Translations under genes and position numbers: made by a program
Origin: Streptomyces sp. CB09001
GTDB lineage: Bacteria; Actinomycetota; Actinomycetes; Streptomycetales; Streptomycetaceae
Assembly (NCBI RefSeq): GCF_003369795.1
Contig: NZ_CP026730.1
Span: 6,749,001 to 6,813,000 of the forward strand
Direction: 5' to 3'
Length of the DNA: 64,000 nucleotides
Shown here: in pieces, positions 15,615-24,713 of the stretch
Layout: the number at the start of each line of letters is the position of its first letter
Position numbering within the stretch: position 1 is the first letter of the stretch
Notes under the pieces: generated by a model
Seen by the model: only the letters and a program-made list of their open reading frames with translations
Told to the model about the DNA's origin: nothing
Databases searched by the model: none

Positions 15615-16808
15615 ATGTTCGACTCCGTGCGCGACGACCTGCGCGCCACCCTCGACGAGATCCGCGCCGCCGGCCTGCACAAGCCCGAGCGCGTCATCGG
15701 CACCCCGCAGTCCGCGACCGTCAACGTCACCGCGGGCGGCCGCCCCGGCGAGGTCCTCAACTTCTGCGCCAACAACTACCTCGGCCTCGCCGACCACCCC
15801 GAGGTCGTCGCCGCCGCCCACGAGGCGCTGGACCGCTGGGGCTACGGCATGGCGTCCGTGCGCTTCATCTGCGGCACCCAGGAGGTGCACAAGGAACTGG
15901 AGGCCCGGCTCTCCGCGTTCCTCGGCCAGGAGGACACGATCCTCTACTCCTCCTGCTTCGACGCCAACGGCGGCGTCTTCGAAACCCTCCTCGGCCCCGA
16001 GGACGCGGTGATCTCCGACGCCCTCAACCACGCCTCGATCATCGACGGCATCCGGCTGTCCAAGGCCAGGCGGCTGCGCTACGCCAACCGCGACATGGCC
16101 GACCTGGAGGCACAGCTCAAGGCCGCGGGCGAGGCCCGCCGCAAGCTCATCGTCACCGACGGCGTCTTCTCCATGGACGGCTACGTCGCCCCGCTCGACG
16201 AGATCTGCGACCTCGCCGACCGCTACGACGCCATGGTCATGGTCGACGACTCGCACGCCGTCGGCTTCGTCGGCCCCGGCGGCCGCGGCACCCCCGAACT
16301 GCACGGCGTCATGGACCGCGTCGACATCATCACGGGCACCCTCGGCAAGGCACTGGGCGGCGCCTCCGGCGGCTACGTCGCCGCCCGCGCCGAGATCGTC
16401 GCCCTGCTGCGCCAGCGCTCGCGTCCCTACCTCTTCTCCAACACCCTCGCCCCGGTGATCGCCGCCGCCTCCCTCAAGGTGCTCGACCTGCTGGAGTCCG
16501 CCGACGACCTGCGCGTACGGCTCGCCGAGAACACCGCCCTGTTCCGCCGCAGGATGACCGAGGAGGGCTTCGGCATCCTCCCCGGCGACCACCCCATCGC
16601 GCCCGTCATGATCGGCGACGCGACGCAGGCGGGCCGCATGGCGGAGCTGCTCCTGGAGCGCGGCGTGTACGTGATCGGCTTCTCCTACCCGGTCGTCCCG
16701 CAGGACAAGGCCCGCATCCGCGTCCAGCTGTCCGCCGCCCACTCCACGGACGACGTGCACCGCGCGGTGGACGCCTTCGTCGCGGCCCGGGCGCAGCTCG
16801 ACGCCTGA
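15615..16808 (+). CDS. kbl: 2-amino-3-ketobutyrate CoA ligase (glycine C-acetyltransferase)
   Basis: A 397-aa alpha-oxoamine synthase-family PLP enzyme that cleaves 2-amino-3-ketobutyrate with CoA to glycine and acetyl-CoA. Family features: NFCANNYLGLADHPEV near the N-terminus, SVRFICGTQEVHKELE, the DDSHAVGFVG loop and the PLP-lysine motif TGTLGKALGGASGG (Lys about residue 244). Length and motifs match the E. coli enzyme. ATG at 15615 with a CAGGAGC site. With tdh it forms the standard two-gene threonine degradation operon. Confidence 0.95.
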   Translation: MFDSVRDDLRATLDEIRAAGLHKPERVIGTPQSATVNVTAGGRPGEVLNFCANNYLGLADHPEVVAAAHEALDRWGYGMASVRFICGTQEVHKELEARLSAFLGQEDTILYSSCFDANGGVFETLLGPEDAVISDALNHASIIDGIRLSKARRLRYANRDMADLEAQLKAAGEARRKLIVTDGVFSMDGYVAPLDEICDLADRYDAMVMVDDSHAVGFVGPGGRGTPELHGVMDRVDIITGTLGKALGGASGGYVAARAEIVALLRQRSRPYLFSNTLAPVIAAASLKVLDLLESADDLRVRLAENTALFRRRMTEEGFGILPGDHPIAPVMIGDATQAGRMAELLLERGVYVIGFSYPVVPQDKARIRVQLSAAHSTDDVHRAVDAFVAARAQLDA

Positions 16809-16837
16809 ACCCCCGGTGACCTGAGAGAATCGATCCC

Positions 16838-17740
16838 ATGATCGAGGCGCGGCGGCTGCACATCCTGCGAGCGGTGGCGGACCACCGCACCGTGACAGCG
16901 GCGGCCGCCGCGCTGTACCTCACCCCGTCGGCGGTCTCCCAGCAGCTCGCCGCGCTGGAGCAGGAGACCGGGCACCGCCTGGTCGAGCGCGGCGCCAAGG
17001 GCGTACGGCTCACCCCGGCCGGAGAGATCCTGCTCAGCCACACCAACGCCGTCCTCGCCCAGCTGGAGCGGGCGGAGGCCGAGCTGGCCGCCTACGGCTC
17101 GGGCGAGGCCGGCACGGTCACGGTCGCCTCCTTCGCGACCGGCATCGCCCTCGTCGTCGCGCCCGCCCTGGCGCGCCTCGCCGCCTCGGCGCCCGGCATC
17201 CGCATCCGCGTCCAGGACGCCGAGGGCGACGCCAGCCTGCCGATGGTCCTCGACCGGCAGGTCGACGTCGCGGTCGCCGTCGAGTACCGCGGGGCGCCGC
17301 CCGCCGACGACCCGCGCCTGACCCACGTCTTCCTGTACGCCGAGCCCTTCGACGCGGTCGTGCCGGTCGCCCACCGCCTCGCCGGTGCCGACGAGGTGCC
17401 GCTCGCGGAGCTGGCCAAGGACACCTGGATCGGCCCCTACCCGGGCAACCCGTGCCACGACGTGGTCGTGCTGGCCTGCGAGAGCGCCGGGTTCCAGCCC
17501 CGCCTCGAACACTCCTCGGACGACTTCCGCGCCGTGGTGTCCCTCGCCGCGGCCGACGCCGGGGTGGCGCTCGTCCCGCGCTCGGCGCTGCTCGGCACCG
17601 ACCTGACCGGGGTGGTCGTCCGCCCGGTCGACGGGGTGGCGCCCACCCGCCGCGTCTTCGCGGCCGTACGGCGGGGAGCGGAGGAACACCCGCTGATCCG
17701 CCCGGTCCTCGACGCACTCGGCGACGCGGCCCGGGCGTGA
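16838..17740 (+). CDS. LysR-family transcriptional regulator
   Basis: A 300-aa LysR regulator. The N-terminal winged helix-turn-helix is clear (LHILRAVADHRTVTAAAAALYLTPSAVSQQLAALEQ span, residues 6-40). A LysR substrate-binding domain follows, from TVTVASFATGIALVVAPAL to GVALVPRSALLG. It starts 29 nt after kbl in the same direction, so it may be cotranscribed and may sense an intermediate of threonine or glycine metabolism, but LysR genes beside tdh-kbl can also control unrelated targets. No divergent partner gene is present. Confidence 0.88.
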   Translation: MIEARRLHILRAVADHRTVTAAAAALYLTPSAVSQQLAALEQETGHRLVERGAKGVRLTPAGEILLSHTNAVLAQLERAEAELAAYGSGEAGTVTVASFATGIALVVAPALARLAASAPGIRIRVQDAEGDASLPMVLDRQVDVAVAVEYRGAPPADDPRLTHVFLYAEPFDAVVPVAHRLAGADEVPLAELAKDTWIGPYPGNPCHDVVVLACESAGFQPRLEHSSDDFRAVVSLAAADAGVALVPRSALLGTDLTGVVVRPVDGVAPTRRVFAAVRRGAEEHPLIRPVLDALGDAARA

Positions 17741-17786
17741 GCCTTCCGTAACACGGGCGTCTCACGAACGGGATAGCGTCCCGGAT

Positions 17787-18365
17787 ATGAGACATGACGA
17801 CGTCGTCGCGGATCCGGTGGACGCCCGGCTCGCCGCCCGGCTGGCCGAACTGCGGGCCGAACGCGGCTGGTCGCTGGGGGAGCTGGCGGAGCGCAGCGGG
17901 GTGAGCCGGTCCACGCTGTCCCGGGCCGAGCGGGCCGAGACCAGCCCCACCGCCGCCGTACTGAACCGCCTGTGCGCGGTCTACGGACGGACCATGTCCC
18001 GGCTGCTCAGCGAGGTCGAGGCGGAACCCGCGCTGCTGGTGCGGGCCGCCGAGCAACCCGTGTGGGAGGACCGCGCCGCCGGGTTCGTGCGCCGCTCGGT
18101 GTCACCGCCGCACGCGGGACTGCGCGGCGAACTCGTCGACGGACGGCTCGCGGCGGGCGCCGACATCGCCTACGACCGGCCGCCGGTGCCCGGCCTGGAG
18201 CAGCACGTCTGGCTCCTGGAGGGGGCCCTGAAGGTCACGGCGCAGGACGTGGAGCACCACCTCGCCGCCGGTGACTGCCTGCGGATGCGCGTGTGGGGGC
18301 CGACGCGGTTCCGGTGCCCCGGACCCGAGCGTGCCCGCTACGCGCTGGCGGTGGTGCTGCCGTGA
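17787..18365 (+). CDS. XRE-family regulator with C-terminal cupin
   Basis: A 192-aa protein with an N-terminal HTH_XRE domain (LAARLAELRAERGWSLGELAERSGVSRSTLSRAERAETSPTAAVLNRL span, residues 12-58) and a C-terminal cupin-like sensor region (PGLEQHVWLLEGALKVTAQDVEHHLAAGDCLRM). This layout matches small-molecule-responsive repressors. Its stop overlaps the GTG of the next gene (GTGA), so the acetyltransferase is very likely its target or partner. Confidence 0.85.
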   Translation: MRHDDVVADPVDARLAARLAELRAERGWSLGELAERSGVSRSTLSRAERAETSPTAAVLNRLCAVYGRTMSRLLSEVEAEPALLVRAAEQPVWEDRAAGFVRRSVSPPHAGLRGELVDGRLAAGADIAYDRPPVPGLEQHVWLLEGALKVTAQDVEHHLAAGDCLRMRVWGPTRFRCPGPERARYALAVVLP

Positions 18366-18907
18366 ACGTGGAGCCTGTCGACGAGCACGAGGTGACGGCG
18401 CTGCTGGACGGCTTGGCCGCACTGCTCACCGACACCGTCGCGGGCGGCGCCTCCGTCGGCTTCCTCGCCCCGCTCGGTCACGCGGAGGCCGCGGACTGGT
18501 GGCGGAGGCGGGCCGCCGCGGTCGCCGACGGTCGGCTCGCCGTCTGGGTGGCACGGGACGGGCACCGGGTGACCGGGACCGTGAGCCTCGCCCTGCCGGA
18601 CAAGCCCAACAGCCGCCACCGCGCGGAGCTGGTCAAGCTCATGGTGTCCCGCGCGGTCCGTGGCCGGGGACTGGGCCGCCGACTGCTGGCCACCGCCGAG
18701 GAGGCGGCCGCGGCGGCCGGAATCACCCTCCTCCACCTGGACACCGAGACCGGCAGCCCGGCCGAGCACCTGTACCGGACCGCCGGGTGGACCCGGGCCG
18801 GCGCGATCCCCGACTACGCGGCGGACCCGCACGGGGAACTGCGGCCGACGACGCTCTACTTCAAGCAGGTCGGCGTGCGGCTGGGCGCACCCGCCGGCAC
18901 CGGGTGA
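18362..18907 (+). CDS. GNAT-family N-acetyltransferase
   Basis: A 181-aa GNAT acetyltransferase. The acetyl-CoA-binding segment is LVKLMVSRAVRGRGLGRRLLATAEEAA (the RGRGLGRRL loop near residue 103), followed by TLLHLDTETGSPAEHLYRTAGWTRAGAIPDYA, the usual motif B. The GTG at 18362 overlaps the upstream regulator's stop; alternatives upstream lie inside that gene. The acceptor is unknown; the pairing with an XRE/cupin regulator suggests detoxification or amine modification. Confidence 0.85.
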   Translation: MNVEPVDEHEVTALLDGLAALLTDTVAGGASVGFLAPLGHAEAADWWRRRAAAVADGRLAVWVARDGHRVTGTVSLALPDKPNSRHRAELVKLMVSRAVRGRGLGRRLLATAEEAAAAAGITLLHLDTETGSPAEHLYRTAGWTRAGAIPDYAADPHGELRPTTLYFKQVGVRLGAPAGTG

Positions 18908-18937
18908 TTGTCAGTGGCGGCGGATACCGTGCCTGTC

Positions 18938-19297
18938 ATGCCGGACGCAGAAGACGTACGCCGTATCGCCCTGTCCCTGCCGGACACGACGGAGAAGACC
19001 GCCTGGAGCATGCCCACCTTCCGGGTCGCGGGCAAGATGTTCGCGACGCTGCCCGAGGACGAGACCTCCCTCGCGGTGCGCTGCCCGAAGGAGGAGCGCG
19101 ACGAACTGGTGCTGGCCGAGCCGGAGAAGTTCTGGATCGCCGGACACGAGGCCCAGTTCGCGTGGGTGCGGGCCCGGCTCGCCGCCCTGGAGGGCGAGGA
19201 CGAGCTGCGCGACATCCTCGCCGACTCCTGGCGCCAGGCGGCCCCGACACGGCTGCTGGAGGCCCACCCCCGGCTGGGGCTGCCCGCCGGGAGCTGA
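18938..19297 (+). CDS. MmcQ/YjbR family protein
   Basis: A 119-aa protein of the MmcQ/YjbR family, a small CyaY-like fold of unclear function that may bind DNA. Visible: DVRRIALSLPDTTEKTAWSMPTFRVAGKMFATL, with the conserved P-x-F-x-V-x-G-K-x-F block, then VRCPKEERDELV and a C-terminal helix ELRDILADSWRQAAPTRLL. A TTG at 18908 would add ten residues; the ATG at 18938 is the better start. It stands alone between the GNAT and MFS genes. Confidence 0.8.
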   Translation: MPDAEDVRRIALSLPDTTEKTAWSMPTFRVAGKMFATLPEDETSLAVRCPKEERDELVLAEPEKFWIAGHEAQFAWVRARLAALEGEDELRDILADSWRQAAPTRLLEAHPRLGLPAGS

Positions 19298-19448
19298 AAA
19301 CCCCTCGGGCGTTGTCAGTGCCCCGTGGCATGATCCGGAGACGTGCGTGACAGCCGGGACCGGAGGGGGGTCCCGGCTGTCGGACGTACGGTGCCACGGG
19401 AGGGCAGGGCGGGCGCTGGGGGAGCGCAAGGGGAGGGGAGAGCACGGC

Positions 19449-20753
19449 ATGGCCGGTACGTCATCGCGGCCGACGGCGGGGCGAGCCGTCTGGTCGCGGG
19501 ACTTCGCGCTGTTCTTCGCCGCCCGGGCCGTGGCCCGCCTCGGCGACACCATGCTGCCCGTCGCGCTCGCCGCCGGACTGCTCCAGCATGGATACGGAGC
19601 GGGCGCGGTGGGCCTCGCCATGGCCGCGACGGCCGCCGCCTTCGCCGGTCTCGTCGTCTTCGGCGGAGTCCTCGCCGACCGCTTCAGCACCCGCAAGCTG
19701 ATGATCGGCGCCGACCTGGTGCGGCTCGGCACCCAGGCCCTGGCCGCCGCGCTCTTCTTCTCCGGGCACGTGGTGCTCTGGCAGATCTGCGCCATCGGCT
19801 TCGCCAACGGCGTCGCGGGCGCCGTCTTCCAGCCCGGCGTCGCCAGCACCGTGCCCCGGCTCGCCTCCGACGTCCAGGGGGCCAACGGCGCGATACGCGT
19901 CGCCGAGTCCGCCGCCCAGCTCGCCGGCCCCGCGGTGGCCGGTCTCCTGGTCGGCTTCGCCTCACCCGGCGGGGTCTTCGCCGCCCACGCCACCACGTAC
20001 GCGATCAGCGCGCTGTGCCTGCTGCTGCTCCGGCTGCCCCCGCTCGCGCCGGGGAGCCGAGCGGTGTCCGGCCGCGGCAGCAAGGCCTTCCGCGCCGACC
20101 TGGTCCAGGGGTGGCGGGAATTCCGGTCGCGCCGGTGGCTGTGGAGCGTCATAGCCGTCTGGTGCGTCTACATGATCGCCGTCTGGGGCCCGACCGTGCC
20201 GCTGGTCGCCACCGAGGTGGTGCAGGAGCACGGACCGCGCGCCTACGGGCTGGTCAACTCCGCCCTGGGCGCGGGGACCGTCGTGGGCGGCCTCCTCGCC
20301 CTGCGGCTGCGGCCCGTGCGCATGCTCCGGGCCGGCGCGATCGCCCTCGTCGGCTTCGCCGCCTTCCCCGCGGGCGTCGGCGCGGGGCTCGGCGTCCCCG
20401 CCATGGCGGCCGGCGCCGCCGTCGCCGGGGCCGGCGTGTCCTTCTGGGGCGTCATGTGGGCGACCAGCGTGCAGACTCAGGTCCCGCCCGACGTCCTCAA
20501 CCGCATCCACGCCTACGACGTGGCGGGCTCCCTCGCGATGATGCCGGTCGGCCAGGCACTCGCGGGTCCGGCCGCCGCCGCGCTCGGCGCCGACCACGTA
20601 CTGCTCGTCGCGGGTGCGACCAGCTTCGCCGTGTGCGCCGCCCTGCTCCTGATACCGGCGGTGCGCGGACTGGTGCGGGTGGACGCGGCCGCGGCGGGAC
20701 CGGGCGGGACCGCGGCCGGGGCGGCCGAGCCCTCCCGCACACAGAAGTGCTGA
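19449..20753 (+). CDS. MFS transporter (exporter-like)
   Basis: A 434-aa major facilitator with about 12 hydrophobic segments. The first half shows DFALFFAARAVARLGDTMLPVAL and the A-loop DRFSTRKLMIGADLVR (DR-x-x-x-R/K type). This is the pattern of the macrolide-efflux/enterobactin-exporter-like MFS subfamily. The frame is open far upstream, but the ATG at 19449 with the upstream AGGGGAGAG purine run gives a normal transporter N-terminus. It is isolated; the substrate is unknown. It ends about 100 nt before the first tRNA-Pro. Confidence 0.88.
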   Translation: MAGTSSRPTAGRAVWSRDFALFFAARAVARLGDTMLPVALAAGLLQHGYGAGAVGLAMAATAAAFAGLVVFGGVLADRFSTRKLMIGADLVRLGTQALAAALFFSGHVVLWQICAIGFANGVAGAVFQPGVASTVPRLASDVQGANGAIRVAESAAQLAGPAVAGLLVGFASPGGVFAAHATTYAISALCLLLLRLPPLAPGSRAVSGRGSKAFRADLVQGWREFRSRRWLWSVIAVWCVYMIAVWGPTVPLVATEVVQEHGPRAYGLVNSALGAGTVVGGLLALRLRPVRMLRAGAIALVGFAAFPAGVGAGLGVPAMAAGAAVAGAGVSFWGVMWATSVQTQVPPDVLNRIHAYDVAGSLAMMPVGQALAGPAAAALGADHVLLVAGATSFAVCAALLLIPAVRGLVRVDAAAAGPGGTAAGAAEPSRTQKC

Positions 20754-20858
20754 CGCCACCGGACCGCGCCCAGGAAAAGCGGTGCGCGACCACCAGTCCG
20801 AGTGCGGTATGGTTTTCCTGCACGTTCGGCCGGGGGAAACCCCAGGTCAGGCGGGCAG

Positions 20859-20932
<74 letters not shown>

Positions 20933-20948
20933 CTGGAGACAGTCGTTG

Positions 20949-20990
20949 ATCGAGGGGCGGTTTCGGAGAGATCCGAAACCGCCCCTCGAT
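20949..20990 (+). terminator. Strong terminator after tRNA-Pro copy 1
   Basis: A perfect 19-bp stem with a GAGA tetraloop (ATCGAGGGGCGGTTTCGGA and its complement), starting 17 nt after the tRNA. It ends in TGTTCT. One of three related terminators, one behind each tRNA-Pro. Confidence 0.9.
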
Positions 20991-21048
20991 TGTTCTCCCT
21001 GCGGCGTGCCTGGGCGCGCGGGTGAGATGCCCGATATATCACTGTCGG

Positions 21049-23952
21049 GTGTCCGCGCTCATCCTCTGCCACTTCGCGCTCGCGCCGTTCGCCGCGCCGC
21101 TGGTGCGACGGTGGGGAACCCGCGCCTTCCTCCTGCTGGCCCTGCCGCCCGCCGCGGCGACCGCCTGGGCCGCCACCCGGTGGAGCACGACGGCCGCGGG
21201 CGGCGCGGACACCGCCGTATGGCGCTGGCTGCCCACCTACCAGGTGGACTGGGCGCTGAGACTGGACGCCCTCGCCGAACTCATGGTGCTGCTCGCCGCG
21301 GGCGTGGGCACCCTCGTCCTGGTCTACTGCGCCTCCTACTTCGACGACCGCTCGCGGCAGCTCGGCAGGTTCGCCGGAAACCTCCTCGCCTTCGCCGGGG
21401 CCATGCTCGGCCTGGTGCTCGCCGACGACCTCGTCCTGCTCTACATCTTCTGGGAACTGACGACCGTCTTCTCCTACCTGCTGATCGGCCAGACCAGCGA
21501 CCACAAGCGGAACCGGCGCAGCGCCCTGCAGGCCCTCACGGTCACCGCGCTCGGCGGACTGACCATGCTCGTCGGCTTCCTGCTCCTGGGGCACGAGGCG
21601 GGCACCTACCGCATCTCGGCGATCCTGGCCGACCCGCCGTCCCCGTCGGCCGCGCTGTCCACGGCGATCGTGCTGATCCTCGTCGGCGCCCTGTCCAAGT
21701 CCGCGATCTGGCCGTTCAGTCTCTGGCTGCCCAACGCCATGGCCGCCCCCACGCCCGTCAGCGCCTACCTGCACGCCGCCGCGATGGTCAAGGCCGGCGT
21801 CTACCTCGTCGCCCGGCTCGCCCCGGCCTTCGCCGAGGTCACGCCCTGGCGCCCGCTCCTGCTCGTCCTCGGCTCGGTGACGATGCTGCTCGGCGGCTGG
21901 CGGGCGCTCCGGCTGCACGACCTGAAACTCGTCCTCGCCTACGGCACCGTCAGCCAGCTCGGCTTCCTCACCGTCCTCACCGGCGCGGGCCGTCACGACA
22001 CCGGCCTCGCCGCCACCGCCATGATCCTCGGGCACGCCCTGTTCAAGGCGCCGCTCTTCCTGGTCACCGGCATCGTCGACCACGCCACCGGCACCCGCGA
22101 CCTGCGCAGGCTCTCCGGACTCGGCCGCCGGCTGCCCGCCGTGTGCGCCGTCGCCGTGCTCGCCGGAGCGTCCATGGCCGCGGTGCCGCCCCTGCTCGGC
22201 TTCAGTGCCAAGGAGGCAGCCTTCCTGGCACTCCTGGACGGGAGCACCGGCGACCGCTGGGCGCTCGCCGCGGCCGTCGTCGGTTCCGCCCTGACCACCG
22301 CCTACACGCTGCGCTACCTGTGGGGCGCCTTCGCCCGCAAGCCCGGCCTCCCCGACACCGCCGCGCACCCCGTCCCGGCGGCCTTCCTCGCGCCGCCCGC
22401 CGTGCTCGCCCTCGCCTGCCTCGTCCTCGGCCCCGGAGTGTCCTGGCTCCAGGAACTGCTGGGCACCTACGCCGGGCAGTTCCCCGCGCCCGCCCACCCG
22501 TACCACCTGGCGCTGTGGCACGGAGCGGGCCTCGCCCTCGGCCTGTCCGGCGCGTCCTGGGCCGGAGGCGTCCTGCTGTTCCTCGCCGCGAGCCCCGTCG
22601 CGCGCGTCGGTCAGCGGCTCGCCTGGCGCTCCGCGGACCTCGTCTTCGGGCGGATGCTGCTCGCCCTGGAGCGCACCGCCCTGCAGTGCACCGGCTTCGT
22701 GCAGCGCGGCTCGCTGTCGGTGTACCTCGTCACGACCATGAGCGTCGTCCTCGCCGGACAGATCGCCGTGCTCGCCGCGGACGAACCCTGGACCGACGTG
22801 CCCGCCCCGCGCCTGTGGGACCACCCCGCCCAGGCCGCCGTCGCCCTGCTGACCTGCGCCGCGGCCCTGCTGTGCCTGGGTGTGCGGCGCCGGATGAAGG
22901 CCGTCGTGTTCGCCGGCCTCACCGGTTACGGCACCGCGCTGCTCTTCGTCGCTCAGGGCGCGCCCGACCTCGCCCTCACCCAGTTCTGCGTGGAGACCGT
23001 CTCGATGATCGTCTTCGTGCTGGTGCTGCGCCGGATGCCGGTGCGTTTCGAGGAGAACTTCAGCCGGTGGCGGCGCCTGCTGCGGATGCCCGTGGCCCTC
23101 GCGGGCGGCGCCGCGGTCGCCGTCGTCGTCTGGATCATGGCGGGGCACCGCCGCGCCGCCAGCGCGGGAGCGGCGATGGTCGAGGAGACCGCGCACCACG
23201 GGCTCAAGGACGTCGTCGCGACGATCCTCGTCGACCTGCGGGCCTGGGACACCATGGGGGAGTCCGCGGTGCTGGCCGCCGCCGCGATCGGCGTCACCAG
23301 CCTCATCTACCTGCACCGCCGCGCCGACGGCGCCGAACAGCCCGTACTGCCGCTGCCCGGGGACCATCCGCACGCCGGACTGCGCACCGCCTGGCGGGCG
23401 AGCCGGTACGAATCGGCGGGACTGCCCAGCGGCGACGAGGGCGCACCCGAGCGGACCTGGCTCGCCGCCAGCGCCACCCTCGCCCCAGAGCGCCGCTCCC
23501 TCGTCCTGGAGGTGGTCGCCCGCCTCATCTTCCACCCCGTCCTCGTCCTCTCCGTCTACCTGCTGCTGTGCGCGGAGAACCTGCCGGGCGGCGGCTTCGT
23601 CGCCGGCCTGACCGCGGGCGTCGCCTTCATCGCCCGCTACCTCGCCGGCGGCCGTCACGAACTCGCCGACGCCGTGCCCTTCAAACCGGGCGTGTTCACC
23701 GGCCTCGGCCTGTTCCTGTCCACCGGGGTCGCGCTCGGCGGCCTCGGCGAGGGCACCGTGCTGCACGGCTGGACCTGGCACGGCCACCTGCCCGTGTGGG
23801 GGGACGCCCACCTGTCCACCGCCGTCCTCTTCGACTGCGGGGTCTACCTGCTCGTGCTCGGCGTCGTCCTGGACATCGTGCGGGCCCTCGGCGCCCGGAT
23901 CGACCGCCAGATCGAGCGGGCCGCGCCGCGCCCGGAGGCGGGCCGCGCATGA
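21049..23952 (+). CDS. mrpA: Na+/H+ antiporter subunit MrpA with fused MrpB domain
   Basis: A polytopic membrane protein of about 967 aa. The first roughly 550 residues are NuoL-like: the antiporter domain with DDLVLLYIFWELTTVFSYLLIG, ALSKSAIWPFSLWLPNAMAAPTPVSAYLHAA (spans) and the conserved Lys/Glu/His positions of proton-pumping subunits. A DUF4040-type segment follows (YGTALLFVAQGAPDLALTQFCVET). The last 140 residues are an MnhB domain (FHPVLVLSVYLLLCAENLPGGG). This explains why no separate mrpB exists. GTG at 21049 is chosen (MSALILCHFALAPF); a GTG at 21022 is possible. First gene of a complete mrp operon that exchanges Na+ for H+. Confidence 0.93.
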   Translation: MSALILCHFALAPFAAPLVRRWGTRAFLLLALPPAAATAWAATRWSTTAAGGADTAVWRWLPTYQVDWALRLDALAELMVLLAAGVGTLVLVYCASYFDDRSRQLGRFAGNLLAFAGAMLGLVLADDLVLLYIFWELTTVFSYLLIGQTSDHKRNRRSALQALTVTALGGLTMLVGFLLLGHEAGTYRISAILADPPSPSAALSTAIVLILVGALSKSAIWPFSLWLPNAMAAPTPVSAYLHAAAMVKAGVYLVARLAPAFAEVTPWRPLLLVLGSVTMLLGGWRALRLHDLKLVLAYGTVSQLGFLTVLTGAGRHDTGLAATAMILGHALFKAPLFLVTGIVDHATGTRDLRRLSGLGRRLPAVCAVAVLAGASMAAVPPLLGFSAKEAAFLALLDGSTGDRWALAAAVVGSALTTAYTLRYLWGAFARKPGLPDTAAHPVPAAFLAPPAVLALACLVLGPGVSWLQELLGTYAGQFPAPAHPYHLALWHGAGLALGLSGASWAGGVLLFLAASPVARVGQRLAWRSADLVFGRMLLALERTALQCTGFVQRGSLSVYLVTTMSVVLAGQIAVLAADEPWTDVPAPRLWDHPAQAAVALLTCAAALLCLGVRRRMKAVVFAGLTGYGTALLFVAQGAPDLALTQFCVETVSMIVFVLVLRRMPVRFEENFSRWRRLLRMPVALAGGAAVAVVVWIMAGHRRAASAGAAMVEETAHHGLKDVVATILVDLRAWDTMGESAVLAAAAIGVTSLIYLHRRADGAEQPVLPLPGDHPHAGLRTAWRASRYESAGLPSGDEGAPERTWLAASATLAPERRSLVLEVVARLIFHPVLVLSVYLLLCAENLPGGGFVAGLTAGVAFIARYLAGGRHELADAVPFKPGVFTGLGLFLSTGVALGGLGEGTVLHGWTWHGHLPVWGDAHLSTAVLFDCGVYLLVLGVVLDIVRALGARIDRQIERAAPRPEAGRA

Positions 23953-24713
23953 CCGTGAGCCTGTCCCTGCTGGTGGCCGCCGCCGTCCTCAACGCCGTCG
24001 GCGCCACCCTGCTGCTGACCCGGTCCCTGACCCGGATCCTGCTCGGCGCCGTCGTCCTCGGCAACGGCGTCAACCTGCTGGTCCTGGCCGCCACCGGCAG
24101 CGCGGGCGAGGCGCCCCTGCTCTACCCGCACATCATCCGCAACCGCGTCACCGACCCGCTGCCCCAGGCCATCGCCCTGACCGCCATCGTCATCACCCTC
24201 GCCACCACCGCCTTCCTGCTCGCCATGGCCTACCGCAGCCACCAGGTCACCGGCTCCGACGAGATCAGCGACGACACCGAGGACCGGCTGGTCGCCCTGC
24301 GCGCCGAGTTCCTCGACCGGCGCGGCGAACTCCGCGACCGCTACCGCGAGGCCCGCGCCGAGGACGGCGGCGCCGACGCCGAGCAGCGCGCCCGCTACCG
24401 CGCCGCCCGCCGACGGCTGCGCCGGCGGGTCCGGGAGGAACGCGCCTACCAGGCCCGTGCCAACGACGTCTCCGGGAATCTCTGGAACGACATCCTCGGC
24501 GCCGACCCCGAGGACTACCGGGAAGGCCGGGAGCTGGGCTCCACCGACGCGGCCGGCCGCCCCGGACCGGCCCCGGCCCGCGTCGCCGGGCCCTCCAACG
24601 ACCCCGAGGAGACCGGCCGCGAACCCGACTCGCTCCCCGGCGAGGACTCCTGCCACGCGCCGCCCGACCAGCCCGACGACCCCGAGGGCGCCGGCACGGA
24701 AGGAACCAGTTGA
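23949..24713 (+). CDS. mrpC: Na+/H+ antiporter subunit MrpC with long hydrophilic tail
   Basis: A NuoK-like subunit. Three helices are visible (about residues 5-25, 29-50 and 72-96), with the family motif ILLGAVVLGNGVNLLVL and the DPLPQAIALTAIVI block. The ATG overlaps the mrpA stop (ATGA). The protein is 254 aa, about twice the normal MrpC length: from about residue 100 a charged Arg/Glu/Asp-rich tail follows, predicted helical then disordered. The stop codon TGA at 24711 lies in the first stem of the structured sequence described next. A GGAAGGA motif at 24698-24704, just before that stem, looks like the original ribosome-binding site for mrpD. Confidence 0.9.
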   Translation: MTVSLSLLVAAAVLNAVGATLLLTRSLTRILLGAVVLGNGVNLLVLAATGSAGEAPLLYPHIIRNRVTDPLPQAIALTAIVITLATTAFLLAMAYRSHQVTGSDEISDDTEDRLVALRAEFLDRRGELRDRYREARAEDGGADAEQRARYRAARRRLRRRVREERAYQARANDVSGNLWNDILGADPEDYREGRELGSTDAAGRPGPAPARVAGPSNDPEETGREPDSLPGEDSCHAPPDQPDDPEGAGTEGTS

